A program made the position numbers and the translations under genes. Below are positions 40,507 through 52,299 of a stretch of 64,000 nucleotides of DNA, in pieces. How positions within the stretch are numbered: the first letter of the stretch is position 1; each line of letters opens with the position of its first letter. The notes below the pieces were generated by a model that saw nothing but the letters and a program-made list of their open reading frames with translations, ran no database searches and was not told where the DNA came from. Source of the stretch: Flaccisagitta enflata (lineage: Eukaryota > Chaetognatha > Sagittoidea > Aphragmophora); contig OZ231127.1 in the NCBI GenBank assembly GCA_965153355.1, positions 38,626,001 through 38,690,000 of the forward strand. The letters run 5' to 3'.

Positions 40507-40512
40507 GTCGTC
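40130..40512. repeat. (ATC)n trinucleotide tracts
   Basis: ATC triplets, purest at 40255-40341 and 40447-40505, with CGT variants. Complementary in type to the GAT array at 19094. Confidence 0.95.
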
Positions 40513-40579
40513 GTCATTATCACCGGCTTTCAATGTTAGAATCGTCGCGTTGCTGCGAAGGGCGACAGAGTGTCGAGCC

Positions 40580-40581
40580 CG

Positions 40582-40614
<33 letters not shown>
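40580..40614. repeat. (GA)n microsatellite
   Basis: Short GA tract with one AAAG interruption. Confidence 0.93.
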
Positions 40615-41044
40615 CCGCCAAAACTTGCCGCACACCACCAAAGGCAGAAGCAGAAGCACAAGCAAAAGCAAAAGCAAAGCGTGTGGTCATCGAAAATAAA
40701 AGGATTATTTCTCCCCTTTTAAACCACTTTGTGTCACGTGATAGGGCCTAAAAGAAAAACCGACGAGAGGACAAAATAATAAAGACGATAAAAGATGAGA
40801 AATAGACGAAGGAGACGATGAAGATGACGTTGATGACGATGATGACGATGATCGTGTTAAGTTGACAGTGAAGAATCTCACGACAGACTCCAGCACAAGT
40901 CAACGCCACGATAGCAACCATGACACTGTCTTTAAATTAATTTTACTACATGACTTTACTCATTAAGATGATTTCAATGGAGACGATGACATCGACTGTA
41001 CAAACCAGCGTATGCCGATAATGAGTGCGGAAAACATCTTACTC

Positions 41045-41240
<196 letters not shown>

Positions 41241-41465
41241 GAAAGACACAGAGACAGAGACAGAGATTTTCCCTCCCCCTTTAGAAAAAGAAGCAGTAAC
41301 TTCTTGTCTTAGAAAATCCCAGGAAAAATTCCATGCATAGCGAGCAACGAGAGGAGAAAGCTACAAAGCTCAACTTGAGGGAACAAATTATCTCCATCTT
41401 TACAAAATCTGTATTTTGACAGAAGAATGGCAAAAAAAAGACAGGAAGAGAAAGAAGAAAAATCA

Positions 41466-41467
41466 AA

Positions 41468-41547
<80 letters not shown>

Positions 41548-41596
41548 ACACACACAAACACACACACACACACACTCACACACACTCACGCACACA
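41466..41596. repeat. (GA)n-(CA)n compound microsatellite
   Basis: GA to about 41543 followed by interrupted ACAC. Confidence 0.95.
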
Positions 41597-41819
41597 AAAA
41601 AGACAGAGGGTCTCACATTACAGTCATCTCGATAACCATGTTTGCTAAAAAGGTCAACCAAGTAAAAGAGATATCAAAATTCATAAAGAACGGTTGGATG
41701 CTTTGATTTTATGTGCATAAGAGATCATATCCGTCCATCATTCTATCTGTCTGTTAGTAACGAAAAAGTTGAAACGTCTTTCTACATAAAATTTAAAAAA
41801 AAAACGATAAAAATTCAAT

Positions 41820-42016
41820 TTGAAACATACAAACATATTTGTCGCAGAGCAATCTGCTTAGCGCCAATTGAAAGAGAATTATCAAATTTACTTACCCTAC
41901 CAATTTTGTTTGAGGGCTCAATCAAGAGCCCCAAGTTTCCAATAGGAAAATGAAAACCATGCTTCTTTGGAATATGTCAAAAAGTCGAAGACTTACATCG
42001 ACCTTTTTCCCGATTA
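41820..42016 (+). repeat. Dispersed repeat, copy 2
   Basis: Diverged direct copy of 38870-39172, shorter by about 100 bp. Confidence 0.7.
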
Positions 42017-42151
42017 TCTATTTCGATAAAAGAAATGTTCTTATGATCATTTATCAAGCATACTGTATTCATCATTGTAAAAAACATTTCATTGGCCATA
42101 ATAGTCCGGTGGTCAACACGCTTTTTGGAGCGCAATTTCTAGTTTGGAAGA

Positions 42152-42299
42152 AAAAAGGCCGTGTACACGTCCCCCTGATTCGCGGACGGGTGGGCAGCAG
42201 CGGAAATATAAAAAAAGAAATGGCGGACAGACCGACCGATGATGGACTGACCGACCGACCGACACGGCAAGTTCCAGAGTTGCATGTCCGCCACAAAAA
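42152..42299 (+). mobile_element. Family A copy 11
   Basis: GGCCGTGTACACG at the 5' side, TTCGCGGACGGGTGGGC, a GACCGACCGACCGAC tract, and a degraded hairpin GAGTTGCATGTCCGCCAC followed by AAAAA. Confidence 0.65.
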
Positions 42300-42328
42300 T
42301 TACCGGCGGGCCTTATTTCTTTCTGAAC

Positions 42329-42652
42329 CAGGGGCGTAAATAGTTGAGCGGCTTTTGATTTTATCCCCCCCCCCCCCTGCCTTTGATTTTATTCCCCTCG
42401 ACGCGTCGCGCCGCGTTACAAAATCTTTGATTTTCTTCCCCTCAAAGCTATAAAACAGTATATTTTAGGTTTGAATGGTGTTAAATTATATTGTAGTAAT
42501 TGCATTTTACCTTTTAGTACTACCAAAAGTGTTAGATCTTCAAAAATTTCCTTTTTCAAACTTTTGATTTTCTTCCCCATCTCCAAACCCTTTGATTTTA
42601 TTTCCCCCCCCCCACGGGGGGGGGGGGGAATACTCAACTTTATACACCCCTG
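42329..42652. mobile_element. hAT-like MITE with poly-C and poly-G
   Basis: Ends CAGGGGCGTAAATAGTTGAG and CTCAACTTTATACACCCCTG are inverted repeats with a few mismatches. The flanks TTCTGAAC (42321-42328) and TTTTGAAC (42653-42660) look like an 8-bp target duplication with one change. CAGGGG ends and 8-bp duplications are typical of hAT transposons. C-runs at both sides and a G-run at 42615-42628 lie inside; no transposase is encoded. Confidence 0.7.
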
Positions 42653-43152
42653 TTTTGAACCCTCAGAATTGTGATATTTGAGAATTTGACATCTGACCGT
42701 CATTCATCAAAAATTTAAATAATTCATTCATTCATTCAAAACGTTCATTCACAAAATTTCTATCAGCGATTCGCACATGTTGGTTATTGATTATGATTTT
42801 ACCTTGTTTAATTTCATTCCTGCAGTTTGCCTAACCTCAAATGCGTCCTCAAAAGAAATTGGCCGTCTGTCTGTCCCTCTATGAATCTGTTCGTGAATGT
42901 CAGTCAGTCCTTTTGCTTCTTCAAGAGACACTGTGTCACTTGCTCAGGAAAAGCCATCAAAGAGTATCAACCGCACTTTATTGATCTACAGATTATTGCC
43001 AAAGATAATTGGCACTTTTTCATCTATTCGTGAATCACTGGAAGAAAAAAACCTCTAATATTAGAAAAATTTCTCATAAAAGTGAGGGTTCGTTAATCCA
43101 ATAATTTTTCTCCCCGAAAGCGGTTCCTTATGTTTTCAAACGTAGGAGTTGC
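42653..43152. other. Unassigned sequence with candidate exon
   Basis: At 42825-43033 a polypyrimidine stretch and TTCCTGCAG precede a 68-codon open frame (starting LPNLKCVLKR) that ends at a stop. The translation is not low-complexity, but I recognise no family and see no matching donor. Confidence 0.25.
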
Positions 43153-43630
43153 TTTTTAGTCGCGTGAACGCGACTCTAGAAGCCGCTGTGTCGGTCGGTC
43201 GGTCCGTCACGTCACGTAACGTAACTTTTTTGAAATATGGCTCTAATCTTCATTTTAAAGGTACTTTAGGGTACTTTAGGGTACTTAATGGTACTTTAGG
43301 GTAATTCAAGGTACATTAGGTACTTAAGGGTACTTAAGGGTACTTTAATAAAATTATCACTTAAGGGTACTTAACTTTATCAATTCATTACTTAAGGGTA
43401 CTTAAGGGTACTTAAAGGTACTTAAGGGTACTTAAGGGTACTTTATTAATCACTTCCTTAATTACCTGTATTACTTTATCAATACCTTTATTACCTTAAT
43501 TACCTGTATTACTTTTATTACCTTTATTACCTTTATTATCTTTATTACCTTTATTACGTTTATTACCTTTATTACCTTTATTACCCTTATTACCTTTATT
43601 ACCACGCGACTAAGGTTTGTTGACCTTGTT
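43153..43630 (-). mobile_element. Family A copy 12 carrying two tandem arrays
   Basis: On the minus strand, the 3' hairpin AGTCGCGTTCACGCGACT and GACC tract lie at 43158-43205 and the 5' end AACAAGGTCAACAAACC at 43613-43630, with motif AGTCGCGTGG. Between them lie GGTACTTAAG units (43258-43442) and ATTACCTTT units (43460-43602) in place of the normal interior. Confidence 0.65.
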
Positions 43631-43862
43631 AATTGCGGACACGCGACTCTATGCGAGGCTTTGTCCCTCCGTCTGTCGGTCTGTTGGGTCGTCAGTCCCT
43701 TAGTCCATCCGTCCGTGGTGATTGAGTCGAAAAGTGGAAAAACGAGCGTTTTAGAAACTTTTTGTGTGTGTTTGTGTGTGTGGGGGGGGAGTTGGTGTGT
43801 GGATGGGGGTTGCATGCCCCTGCCCACCCGTGCGAAATGATACTGTGACCCCGCGTCACGCG
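43631..43862 (-). mobile_element. Family A copy 13, adjoining copy 12
   Basis: Hairpin AATTGCGGACACGCGACT abuts the 5' end of copy 12. GTCCCTCCGTCTGTCGGTC and CCTGCCCACCCGTGCG follow. The AAGGCC end is lost. Confidence 0.55.
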
Positions 43863-44479
43863 CTTTTTTGGGGCATTCGCTGTTCATTGATTGATGGAAC
43901 ATTGCTAACTTATCCCACAGAAAAAAGCTAAAAGGTTCTGAAGATCAAGATGGACAAAATCGTGAAAGGAACGTTAAAAAAGATGATCTTAAAATCTTGA
44001 ATCTTGAAATCAGGTTATTTGATAATGTTCGAAAAGTGATGCTATCAAAATCTGAAGACTAAATGTTTTCTCGCTTAACCAGTAGGAATAAGTCCAGTCG
44101 ATGAATCTAATTGAGTTATTCACAATGATTGACACCTCGATGTGAAACTTGAGCATCGTAAGAACCACCGAAAAGGCTTGTTTCTATCTTTCTACTAACC
44201 ACAAGAATAATGGAAGGACGGAGAAAGGGAGGTGATAGGGGACGAGCTACAACTTAAAAATTTTAAGGCTGGAATTGCATCTCCGTTTGAGAAAAACTCG
44301 CCCCCTGAAGTGTCTAGGGTCACGACAGACGTAAATCACCACCAATCTAGATGTTCTTAGTTTTGTTTGACGGAGATTCGATTTCTTACGCGGCTTTCTC
44401 TAAGTAAGCCAAAATTTTTTAACTTCTAAGGGGCCCAAAAGGGCCCCCAAAAAAGCCCCCAAAGAGATTTTTTTTTTTA
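43863..44479. other. Unassigned sequence
   Basis: No gene recognised. Confidence 0.4.
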
Positions 44480-44870
44480 AAAAATAAGTGGGGTTCAATA
44501 GATTGGAAATGACCTAATTCGCCTAGATCCAAAATCTTGAAATTTGACTTTTTCAAAAAAACTTTGAAATTTTTTGTGTCGCGACTTAGGGCCTTTGAGA
44601 AAAAAATCGTAAATTTTTTTTTGGAAAATGGTCTTCAAAAGTAGGGTGCAATCGATGGGAAATGACCTAATTCGCCTAGATCCAATACCCTGAAAAATAT
44701 TTTTTTTTCAAAAATCCTCGAAATTTTTAGAGTATTTTTACTTAGGGCCTCTAAAAATTTTCAAAAAATATTTTTTTGAAAAATGGTCTTCAAAAGTGGG
44801 GTGCAATCAATAGGAAATGACTTAATTTGCCTAAATCCAATACCCTGAAAAATACTTTTTTTTCAAAAAT
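44480..44870. repeat. About 155-bp tandem repeat, 2.5 copies
   Basis: GGAAATGACCTAATTCGCCT occurs near 44504 and 44658 and a diverged form near 44812, each followed by AGATCC/AAATCC and A/T runs. Confidence 0.8.
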
Positions 44871-45147
44871 TTGAAATTTGTATTGGGGACAAGTTCAGTG
44901 AGAGAATGGATAAAAACACTGTCGGTTTTTCATTTTTCTTGACATATATATAAAAACGGCTGTAATTTCTATAATATTGATGCGATTGCCTTGAAATTTT
45001 AAATTCAAGCTCACGTCATGCTTCTCGACGTTTGAGCCAGAAATCATGATTGTGAACTGTCGTGTAGTTGCATGCACTTCTTTGCCTAGAGGTGATGTAG
45101 GGGGCGGAAAAAGCTCTGTCTTAAAGGCTCTGTTGATCATTCCAGTG

Positions 45148-45205
45148 TTTTTAGTCGCGGACTCTTTAACAGGCTTAATCGGTCTGTCCATTGGTCCTTA
45201 ATGAT
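45148..45205 (-). mobile_element. Family A 3' end fragment
   Basis: TTTTTAGTCGCGGAC and GGTCTGTCCATTGGTCC mark a truncated 3' end that runs into the following family C element. Confidence 0.45.
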
Positions 45206-45221
45206 TATGTCAAAGGGTGTA

Positions 45222-45945
45222 AAAGTAATAGCCGCGAAAGCGCCAGATGGTCAGCAGTATCTGTTGACCCAAAGCTATTACATGAGACGATGTGGTAGTG
45301 AAATGGGTAGCTGCCGCAAAGGAGCTAATGACCTATGCAAGGCTGTGATCAGAGCCAGTGATCTGAGCCTGCGATTTAAGCCTGTTTTCAGATCCTCATG
45401 GCTGAATTTGAGCCTCAAGGTAGTGGTTTAAGAGCTCCATGGCAGGGATTTGAGCTTTATGGCGCTAATTTGAGCCTTATGCCTCAAGGCTGGGATATGA
45501 GCCCCTAGGCTGGGTTGTGAGCGCCCAAGCTAGAGTTTGAGCCTCAAGGCTGAGTTTTGAGCCGTAAAGCTAGGGTTTGAAGTTCTAGGCTGCGGTTTGA
45601 GCTTTTAGGCTTGGGTTTGAGCCCCGAGGCTGGGATTTGAGCCTCCGCATTGGGTTTTGATCCTCCAGGCATGCATTTGAGCTTCTAGGCTGAAATTTGA
45701 GCCTCCAGGCTGGGGTTCTAGCCTTCAATCAAGGATTACAGCCTCAAAGTTGCAATCAAAGCCTTAAGGTTAGGATTGAAGTCTCCAAGCTAGGATTTGA
45801 GCGTCTTGGGCAAAAATTATGCTTTGGAGCTTGGGGTGGGGGAGGGATAGAGAAGGTGGAGAAAGAGGAGAAAATTTCCATTTGTGAAAGCGTAGGTCAT
45901 TTGCCCCTTTTGGGCTGTTGGCAAAAGACAAGCTTCCCTCTCACC
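45222..45945. mobile_element. Family C element 3 (direct 20-bp array)
   Basis: Head CCGCGAAAGCGCCAGATGGT then TCAGCAGTATC; tail CCCCTTTTGGGCTGTTGGC. The interior is about 20 diverged units of GAGCCTCAAGGCTGGGATTT type, all in one orientation. Layout matches the element at 56340. Confidence 0.7.
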
Positions 45946-46084
45946 GGTTCACAATGATGCTGTAGGTTGAAGGGATGGGGAAGCAGATGACTGCTTTCAT
46001 TTTGAAGGATGGGATGGGTACTACCATTGGACCTGTAAAACAGGGTTGGAGTGGAAGCAGAAGCAAGTGCACGTGCACCTTGCT

Positions 46085-46283
46085 TTTTTAGTCGCGTTCA
46101 CGCAACTCTGCAACCCGCTCTGTCCGTTGGTCGGTCTGTCGGTCTGTCGGTCCGTCCGTCGGTCTGTAACACTTTGTTTTTTTGGCGTTTTGGGGGGATA
46201 CTGCTTGGTTGGTCTATTTCATTACTGACTGCACGCGCTGCATGCACGCACGCGACTTGGGTAGCCGAGTGTCCGGCCTTGTT
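46085..46283 (-). mobile_element. Family A copy 15
   Basis: TTTTTAGTCGCGTTCACGCA at the 3' end, a GGTCTGTCGGTCTGTCGGTC tract, and CCGGCCTTGTT at the 5' end. The 5' motif is AGTCGCGTGC; the hairpin arm reads AGTCGCGTTC. Confidence 0.75.
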
Positions 46284-46570
46284 TATCCAATTTTTGTAGC
46301 CATCGGCATTGTGATGTTGTATTCTGGGACCCACAAGTTTAGTGCCTTTTGGTTTTAAGCGAAGTATACATTTCCATACAAATATAGTTTGTAAACATGA
46401 GAGTACTTTAAAATCGATGCGCTTTATACAAAGTGAAAACTACAAAGGCTTTCTCTCTTTTTTACAACCATGTACATATAACCTGGGCACCAGTGAAAAA
46501 TGTTTCCCTTTTGAAGAATACTCTTAGCAACCTACGCGTAAAAATGTTCGGATAACAACCTTGGGGCAGG

Positions 46571-46705
<135 letters not shown>

Positions 46706-46895
46706 AAGAAAATAAAGGAAACTTGGGGGAATGTGTAGGAATAAGGGAATGAGACAAGAGGAGAATAAGAGAGAAAAAAAGAATCAGGGAAAAAATTGAC
46801 TGCAAAAACTTACGCAAACAAATCTGGTAACTCGAAGAGGATAAACACCCAAAAATGAGACTCATGCAGTCGGAAAAGTTAGTTCACATTATGGC

Positions 46896-47065
46896 ACCAA
46901 AAAATCAGATAACAGCTAGCCAAAGGGGACTATATGGTCAGCAGTACCCATGCCTTGCTTCAGTGATTTGTCTTCATTGAGGCTAGGATATGGGTCGGAG
47001 AGGCGAGAATCGTGGTCTGAGAGACCAGCCTCTGGGTCTAAGAGACCAGGGTCTGTGTCTCAGAG
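46896..47065. mobile_element. Family C fragment
   Basis: CTATATGGTCAGCAGTACCC then a few GGTCTGAGAGACCAG units; no tail seen. Confidence 0.45.
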
Positions 47066-47507
47066 GCGAGGATTTGAAGTTCAGACCAAAATTTTCTAAC
47101 CAAGACTTCATTTTTCCTATGTTTGGGCCCACCATGCAGAATTCGGGTCAGTAAACACCCAAAGAGGATGATGACAGTGGCGGGGGGACATATGGGCAAA
47201 AGTAATTTCCCTGTATCCATAGGATTTTGTCGCTCGGGAACACTGTCCAAATAACAAACACCAAATATATTTGAAAGAAACTTCATAATAGTTACCACTT
47301 ACGAACCCAAGGCGTCTTTAACAACTAAAAAAGGTCGTCAGCAAAAAAGTAGGGGGTTTCAAAAAATGAAATGAGCATTTCGTTTTCAGCTTTTGTTGCT
47401 GTACGTCTTTCCTTAATGTAAATAACCTCGCGGTGAACTAGGCCCAAAAAAGGCAGAGGAGACACAACGACCATCCGAGTCAGCACTGATGTCCAGAAGA
47501 AGAAGTA
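47066..47507. other. Unassigned sequence
   Basis: No gene or repeat recognised. Confidence 0.4.
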
Positions 47508-47696
47508 TACAAGGCCTGACACTTGGTCAGTAAGTAGTCGCTTGCGGATGAGCAAGGGTTGTAATGCAGGTGGGCAGGGACAGCGTGTACGTGGGTGGGC
47601 TGTGTTGTGGCAGGGCAGGGGCAGTAATGCTCAGAAATCGCTATATCAGCCTATTTCGCATCACCCAAATGTTCGCGTTCCGGACGGACGGCCGGA
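47508..47696 (+). mobile_element. Family A copy 16, 5' part only
   Basis: TACAAGGCCTGACAC and motif AGTCGCTTGC at 47536-47545 (TTGC-type), followed by several GGGTGGGC units. It runs through CGGACGGACGG straight into the GAA array; no hairpin is seen beyond. Confidence 0.6.
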
Positions 47697-48062
47697 GGAG
47701 AAGGAGAAGAAGAAGAAGAAGAAGAAGAAGAAGAAGAAGAAGAAGAAGAAGAAGAAGAAGAAGAAGAAGAAGAAGAAGAAGAAGAAGAAGAAGAAGAAGA
47801 AGAAGAAGAAGAAGAAGAAGAAGAAGAAGAAGAAGAAGATGAAGAAGAAGATGAAGAAAAAGAAGAAAAAGAAGAAGAAGAAGAAGAAGAAGAAGAAGAA
47901 GAAGAAGAAGAAGAAGAAAAAGAAAAAGAAAAAGAAAAAGAAAAAGAAAAAGAAAAAGAAAAAGAAAAAGAAAAAGAAAAAGAAAAAGAAAAAGAAAAAG
48001 AAAAAGAAGAAGAAGAAGAAGAAGAAGAAGAACAAGAACAAGAAGAAGAAGAAGAAGAATGA
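47697..48062. repeat. (GAA)n and (GAAAAA)n array
   Basis: GAA triplets to about 47920, a GAAAAA hexamer block at 47917-48006, then GAA again. Such purine tracts can form triplex DNA. Poly-Lys and poly-Phe frames are artefacts. Confidence 0.97.
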
Positions 48063-48300
48063 GGACAAAGAGGAAGAGAGGGAGGAGAAAAAGAAGAAGA
48101 AGCGATATACGACAATGTGAAAGAGTAGTAAGTAGAGGATGGTAAAGGGAGAAGGAAAAAGAGAAAAGGAAAAACAAAAAAGCAGAAGAAAATGGACAAG
48201 CATAGGAAGCAAGGAAAGAAAAGAAGATAGAAAGAAGAGCCTCTTCCGCAAGGAAACACTTTTGACACTTAGGCACTACTGCGCATATTTCATATTTAAC

Positions 48301-48302
<2 letters not shown>

Positions 48303-48370
<68 letters not shown>
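48303..48370. repeat. (CT)n microsatellite
   Basis: CT tract. Confidence 0.97.
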
Positions 48371-48374
<4 letters not shown>

Positions 48375-48700
48375 CACTCGTTCTTTCGGGTTTGTCAAGA
48401 GTGAAATCGACAGAGATAAGGATGAAAAAAGGATAAAAAAAAGTTTAGGAAATGAGAAAAAGAAGAGAAAAGTCGGAAAATTTTTTGGACACGACAATTT
48501 AGGGAAGGTGTGAATCGGGGAGAAAGATGCCAGAAGAAAAATTGCTTTCACGTCAAAAAAGTTGGGATGGCGACGAAAATGAAAACGATATTAAGAACGA
48601 TATAAAGGATAAAGCGACCGATAATTAATGGTTAATCCATGGTGGACACAAACACCCCAATGCAAATGCACATGCACATTTTCTTTTTGCTACATGTACA
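48371..48700. other. Unassigned sequence
   Basis: Nothing recognised. Confidence 0.4.
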
Positions 48701-48844
48701 TACATACATACATACATACATACATACATACATACATACATACATACATACATACATACATACATACATACATACATACATACATACATACATACATACA
48801 TACATACATACATACATACATACATACATACATACATACATACA
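48701..48844. repeat. (ATAC)n microsatellite
   Basis: Perfect ATAC tetranucleotides for about 144 bp. Confidence 0.98.
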
Positions 48845-49130
48845 TGGAGTGGGGGACTGGGGGTAAGAATATTGAGAAGACAAATAAAACTTTGAGACTG
48901 ATTTTTCGAATATTGATTAACTATACAAGCTTAATTTTCTATCGTGGTCGGTTGCCATGGAAACAAGTTTCCATGTTTCAACGTTTTAAACAGAAGATGC
49001 TCAAAATCAAATTTTTCAACATCCTCATAATATATTCTGTAAAACATCGCTCGTTTAGCGGTTGCTAAGGGCCGTCACAGATGAATATGCTCCTTAGTAA
49101 CAGCCAATCAAACAACATTCTTACAACACA

Positions 49131-49739
49131 TAACCATGGCAAAAAAAAAACCGTACATGGCGGTTACTGATGCCTTTGACCGGCTTAGCCTCAATGAAAA
49201 TACAAAAAATCAGTGACCGTTTGAAAGATCTTTGAAAGTTCTTCAAATCTAGACCAAGCAGAAAGTTATAACTCAATTCGTTTAGAAATGGCAACAGTTT
49301 AAAGTGAGCATCCCCATAATCTGTCAATTGAAGGTATTCAGTACTTTTAGTTCTGTCTTTAAAAGCATAAAAAACATATCTGACAAACGGAAACTAAGAA
49401 AAATTTAAGGGAAATTGAAAATATAACTCATTATCTACAAAATGGCGCAAAGCAGACCTTTTTAAGTCAATCCGTTAAGAAAAAGTAATAAAATAAAGAC
49501 TTTTAGTCCATGAATTCAAGTTAGTAAAAAACGCCATATCTGGCAGATTTCAATTTGACACTTTTTTTTCAAATTAACTTAACTTCTAAAGTTTTCAAGT
49601 TAAAATTTCGTTCGACGACTCGGATGAAAGATTTTTCAAAGCTCTTAAGAATGGTCATAGATTTTATGTACTTTTTCAAAAGCAGCACCAAATTATGATA
49701 GAAATAAGCAATGTACGATTTTTTTTTTGGCCATGGTTA
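49131..49739. mobile_element. Inverted-repeat transposon, family E copy 2
   Basis: TAACCATGGCAAAAAAAAAA on the left and TTTTTTTTTGGCCATGGTTA on the right. Arm phrases CGTTTGAAAGATCTTTGAAA and a diverged complement near 49625-49655 pair. Related to 6935-7933 and 53931-54534. Confidence 0.65.
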
Positions 49740-50021
49740 CTATTGGAAAGTTGTAGAAATTTGAATCTGTACACATTCTGTTCAATGTACAGATATTTCA
49801 GTAAAAAAAATATGGAAAAGTGTTTCTTTGGCAATTGTTTTTTCCTTACAAATGAGGACGCACACGAGCGGCAAATTTAGGTGGTCAGTTTCTTCCTGTG
49901 GTAATATACACCTCAATACTTTAAAAAATTATGACTATCGATACATACTCTCATAAGACTCTTTACAACTGCTAGTAAGATGAACAGACCAGAAAAGTGA
50001 ACAAAAAGTTGGGTGAAATTC

Positions 50022-50161
<140 letters not shown>

Positions 50162-50344
50162 TAACGCGTTTACGTCCACTGTCCTCGAGAGACGCATCCC
50201 GTTCTCTCTTCCTCAATCTCCGAGTCGGTCTTTAGCTCAACTTCATCGAGAATTTGACCTGGCAGAATCTCAGTAGGGTCCAAATTATCCATAGAATCCG
50301 TTTCTCGTATTTCCGTCGTAAAGAAACAACCCTTCCTGAGTCTT

Positions 50345-50455
50345 CTCTTAGGGGGGTTACTGTATGACCGTAGTGGGGGTTACTACGTGACCGTAGTGGG
50401 GGTGACCACATGACCTGAGTGGGGGTGAATACATGACCGAAGTGGGGGTTTCCGA
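50345..50455. repeat. About 27-bp minisatellite, four copies
   Basis: TGACCGTAGTGGGGGT-type units repeat four times. Confidence 0.8.
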
Positions 50456-50774
50456 CCCCGCGCGCTCTCGCTTTTCGGAAGGTGTAATACAAATACGGAT
50501 ACGGATGGAAATGGAAGCTAAAGAAAAAGAGGAGAGATGGTCCAAATAAATAAGGAATTTTTTTATGCTTGGTCAGAACGAGATATAAAACTAAAACTGT
50601 GATGTGAAATTCAAAAGCAAATATCTGAGAGAGCAAATGGAAGTTTACACCGCCCAAGACTTTGTTCTGTCTCTTGTCAACAGCGATGTTAAGTACAATA
50701 TTAGTGAGGTTGCCAATCCAGAAAAAAAAAGAAACAAACAACAGAAGAAACATGTAAGGAAAGAAGAAAAAAAG

Positions 50775-50776
50775 AG

Positions 50777-50859
<83 letters not shown>

Positions 50860-50881
50860 GAAAGAAAGAAAGAGAAAGAAA
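50775..50881. repeat. (AAAG)n microsatellite
   Basis: AAAG tetranucleotides. Confidence 0.97.
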
Positions 50882-51107
50882 GGGGGGAGGAGAATAAAAA
50901 TAAGAAGGAAAGACAGCAACAACGACATCAGCGAAAACAGCAACCTTGGATTTGGAATGGTGGATGAATAAAGAAAATGGAGCGATTTTTCGGGCCTTGA
51001 CGAATATGTGACACCCGCTGTTAAGGAGATTTTCTGCGGGCACCATGACGACCAAAGTAACGTCATAATACCAACACGTGACGTATGAGTAACAGCCCAT
51101 GTGCATA

Positions 51108-51342
<235 letters not shown>

Positions 51343-51512
51343 GGACAGTGTCAGAATCAGGGGCAGACAGACAGACAGAAAAAGAAAAACAAGAATGTGA
51401 CAGAAACATAAAAGTCTATAAAACTGAAACACGAAAGAGGCATATGGGGCAGATACATAAGCGTATTGCGTAAGTGTAAGTCCGACAAATGAAAATCATT
51501 AAAAATTCAAGT

Positions 51513-51602
51513 GTGACCGACCGACAGACAGACCGACAGACCGACCGATGGACAGACGGACGGAAAAACGGGGTGTAAAGTCAAGGAGCACACGACTAAA
51601 AA
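51513..51602 (+). mobile_element. Family A 3' end fragment
   Basis: GACCGACCGACAGACAGACC tract and a decayed CACACGACTAAAAA end. Confidence 0.5.
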
Positions 51603-52299
51603 TCATTTTAAAATTTTGGCATCGACGTTGACCAAAATATGGTAGGCTAAGAACTTGGCTTAAATTAATCAGACCAATATTAGCCTGATAAAAGTTCATG
51701 CAAACTCATAGCAAAATTCTCTATCAGAGGGCTATGACTCAAAATCACGTATACAGATAAACTACCACAAAACGGGAGTGAATATGAAGTGACAGTAAGC
51801 ATTGGTTGTATCCAGCCCAAAGCACAACTTTTTTATGTTCAATCATAATTGAAATCAATTCACAGAAACTAGATCTTTATCCTTAAAACGCTTGTTTCCA
51901 GACAACAAAAGACAAAAATAACGAGCTACTAGCATTTAGGCCCAACGTCCACACACCAGTGGACACCACGGCTTAAAGCCGAAGAAGTGAATTAGAAAAA
52001 TGCAGTCGATAAAAGCAAATGACAAAGACCAGCTGAATGAGACAGGAAACGAAAATATGAGAAGCAAATAGAAACGACAGATATTCCGGATATGAGTAGC
52101 TTGGAGAGAGATCGATCAAACAAACAGAGCATAATTGGTGTAACTCAATATTTGTGAACTACGATTTACTTAACGATCTGTGAGGTAGATGTAGAAAGAT
52201 GACCATCAATGGTTATCCAACGCGTGCACGCAAATATGTCTTTTTTTCAGACTATGACAGGCAGCCGTCCAAAGGCCCTATTCCTGCCCTAGACCCTGC
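51603..52299. other. Unassigned sequence
   Basis: Nothing recognised. Confidence 0.4.

Noticed and set aside
47542-48276. Poly-Lys, poly-Phe and poly-Leu frames of about 200 codons
   Set aside because: Produced by the GAA/GAAAAA array in three frames; no non-repetitive protein part.
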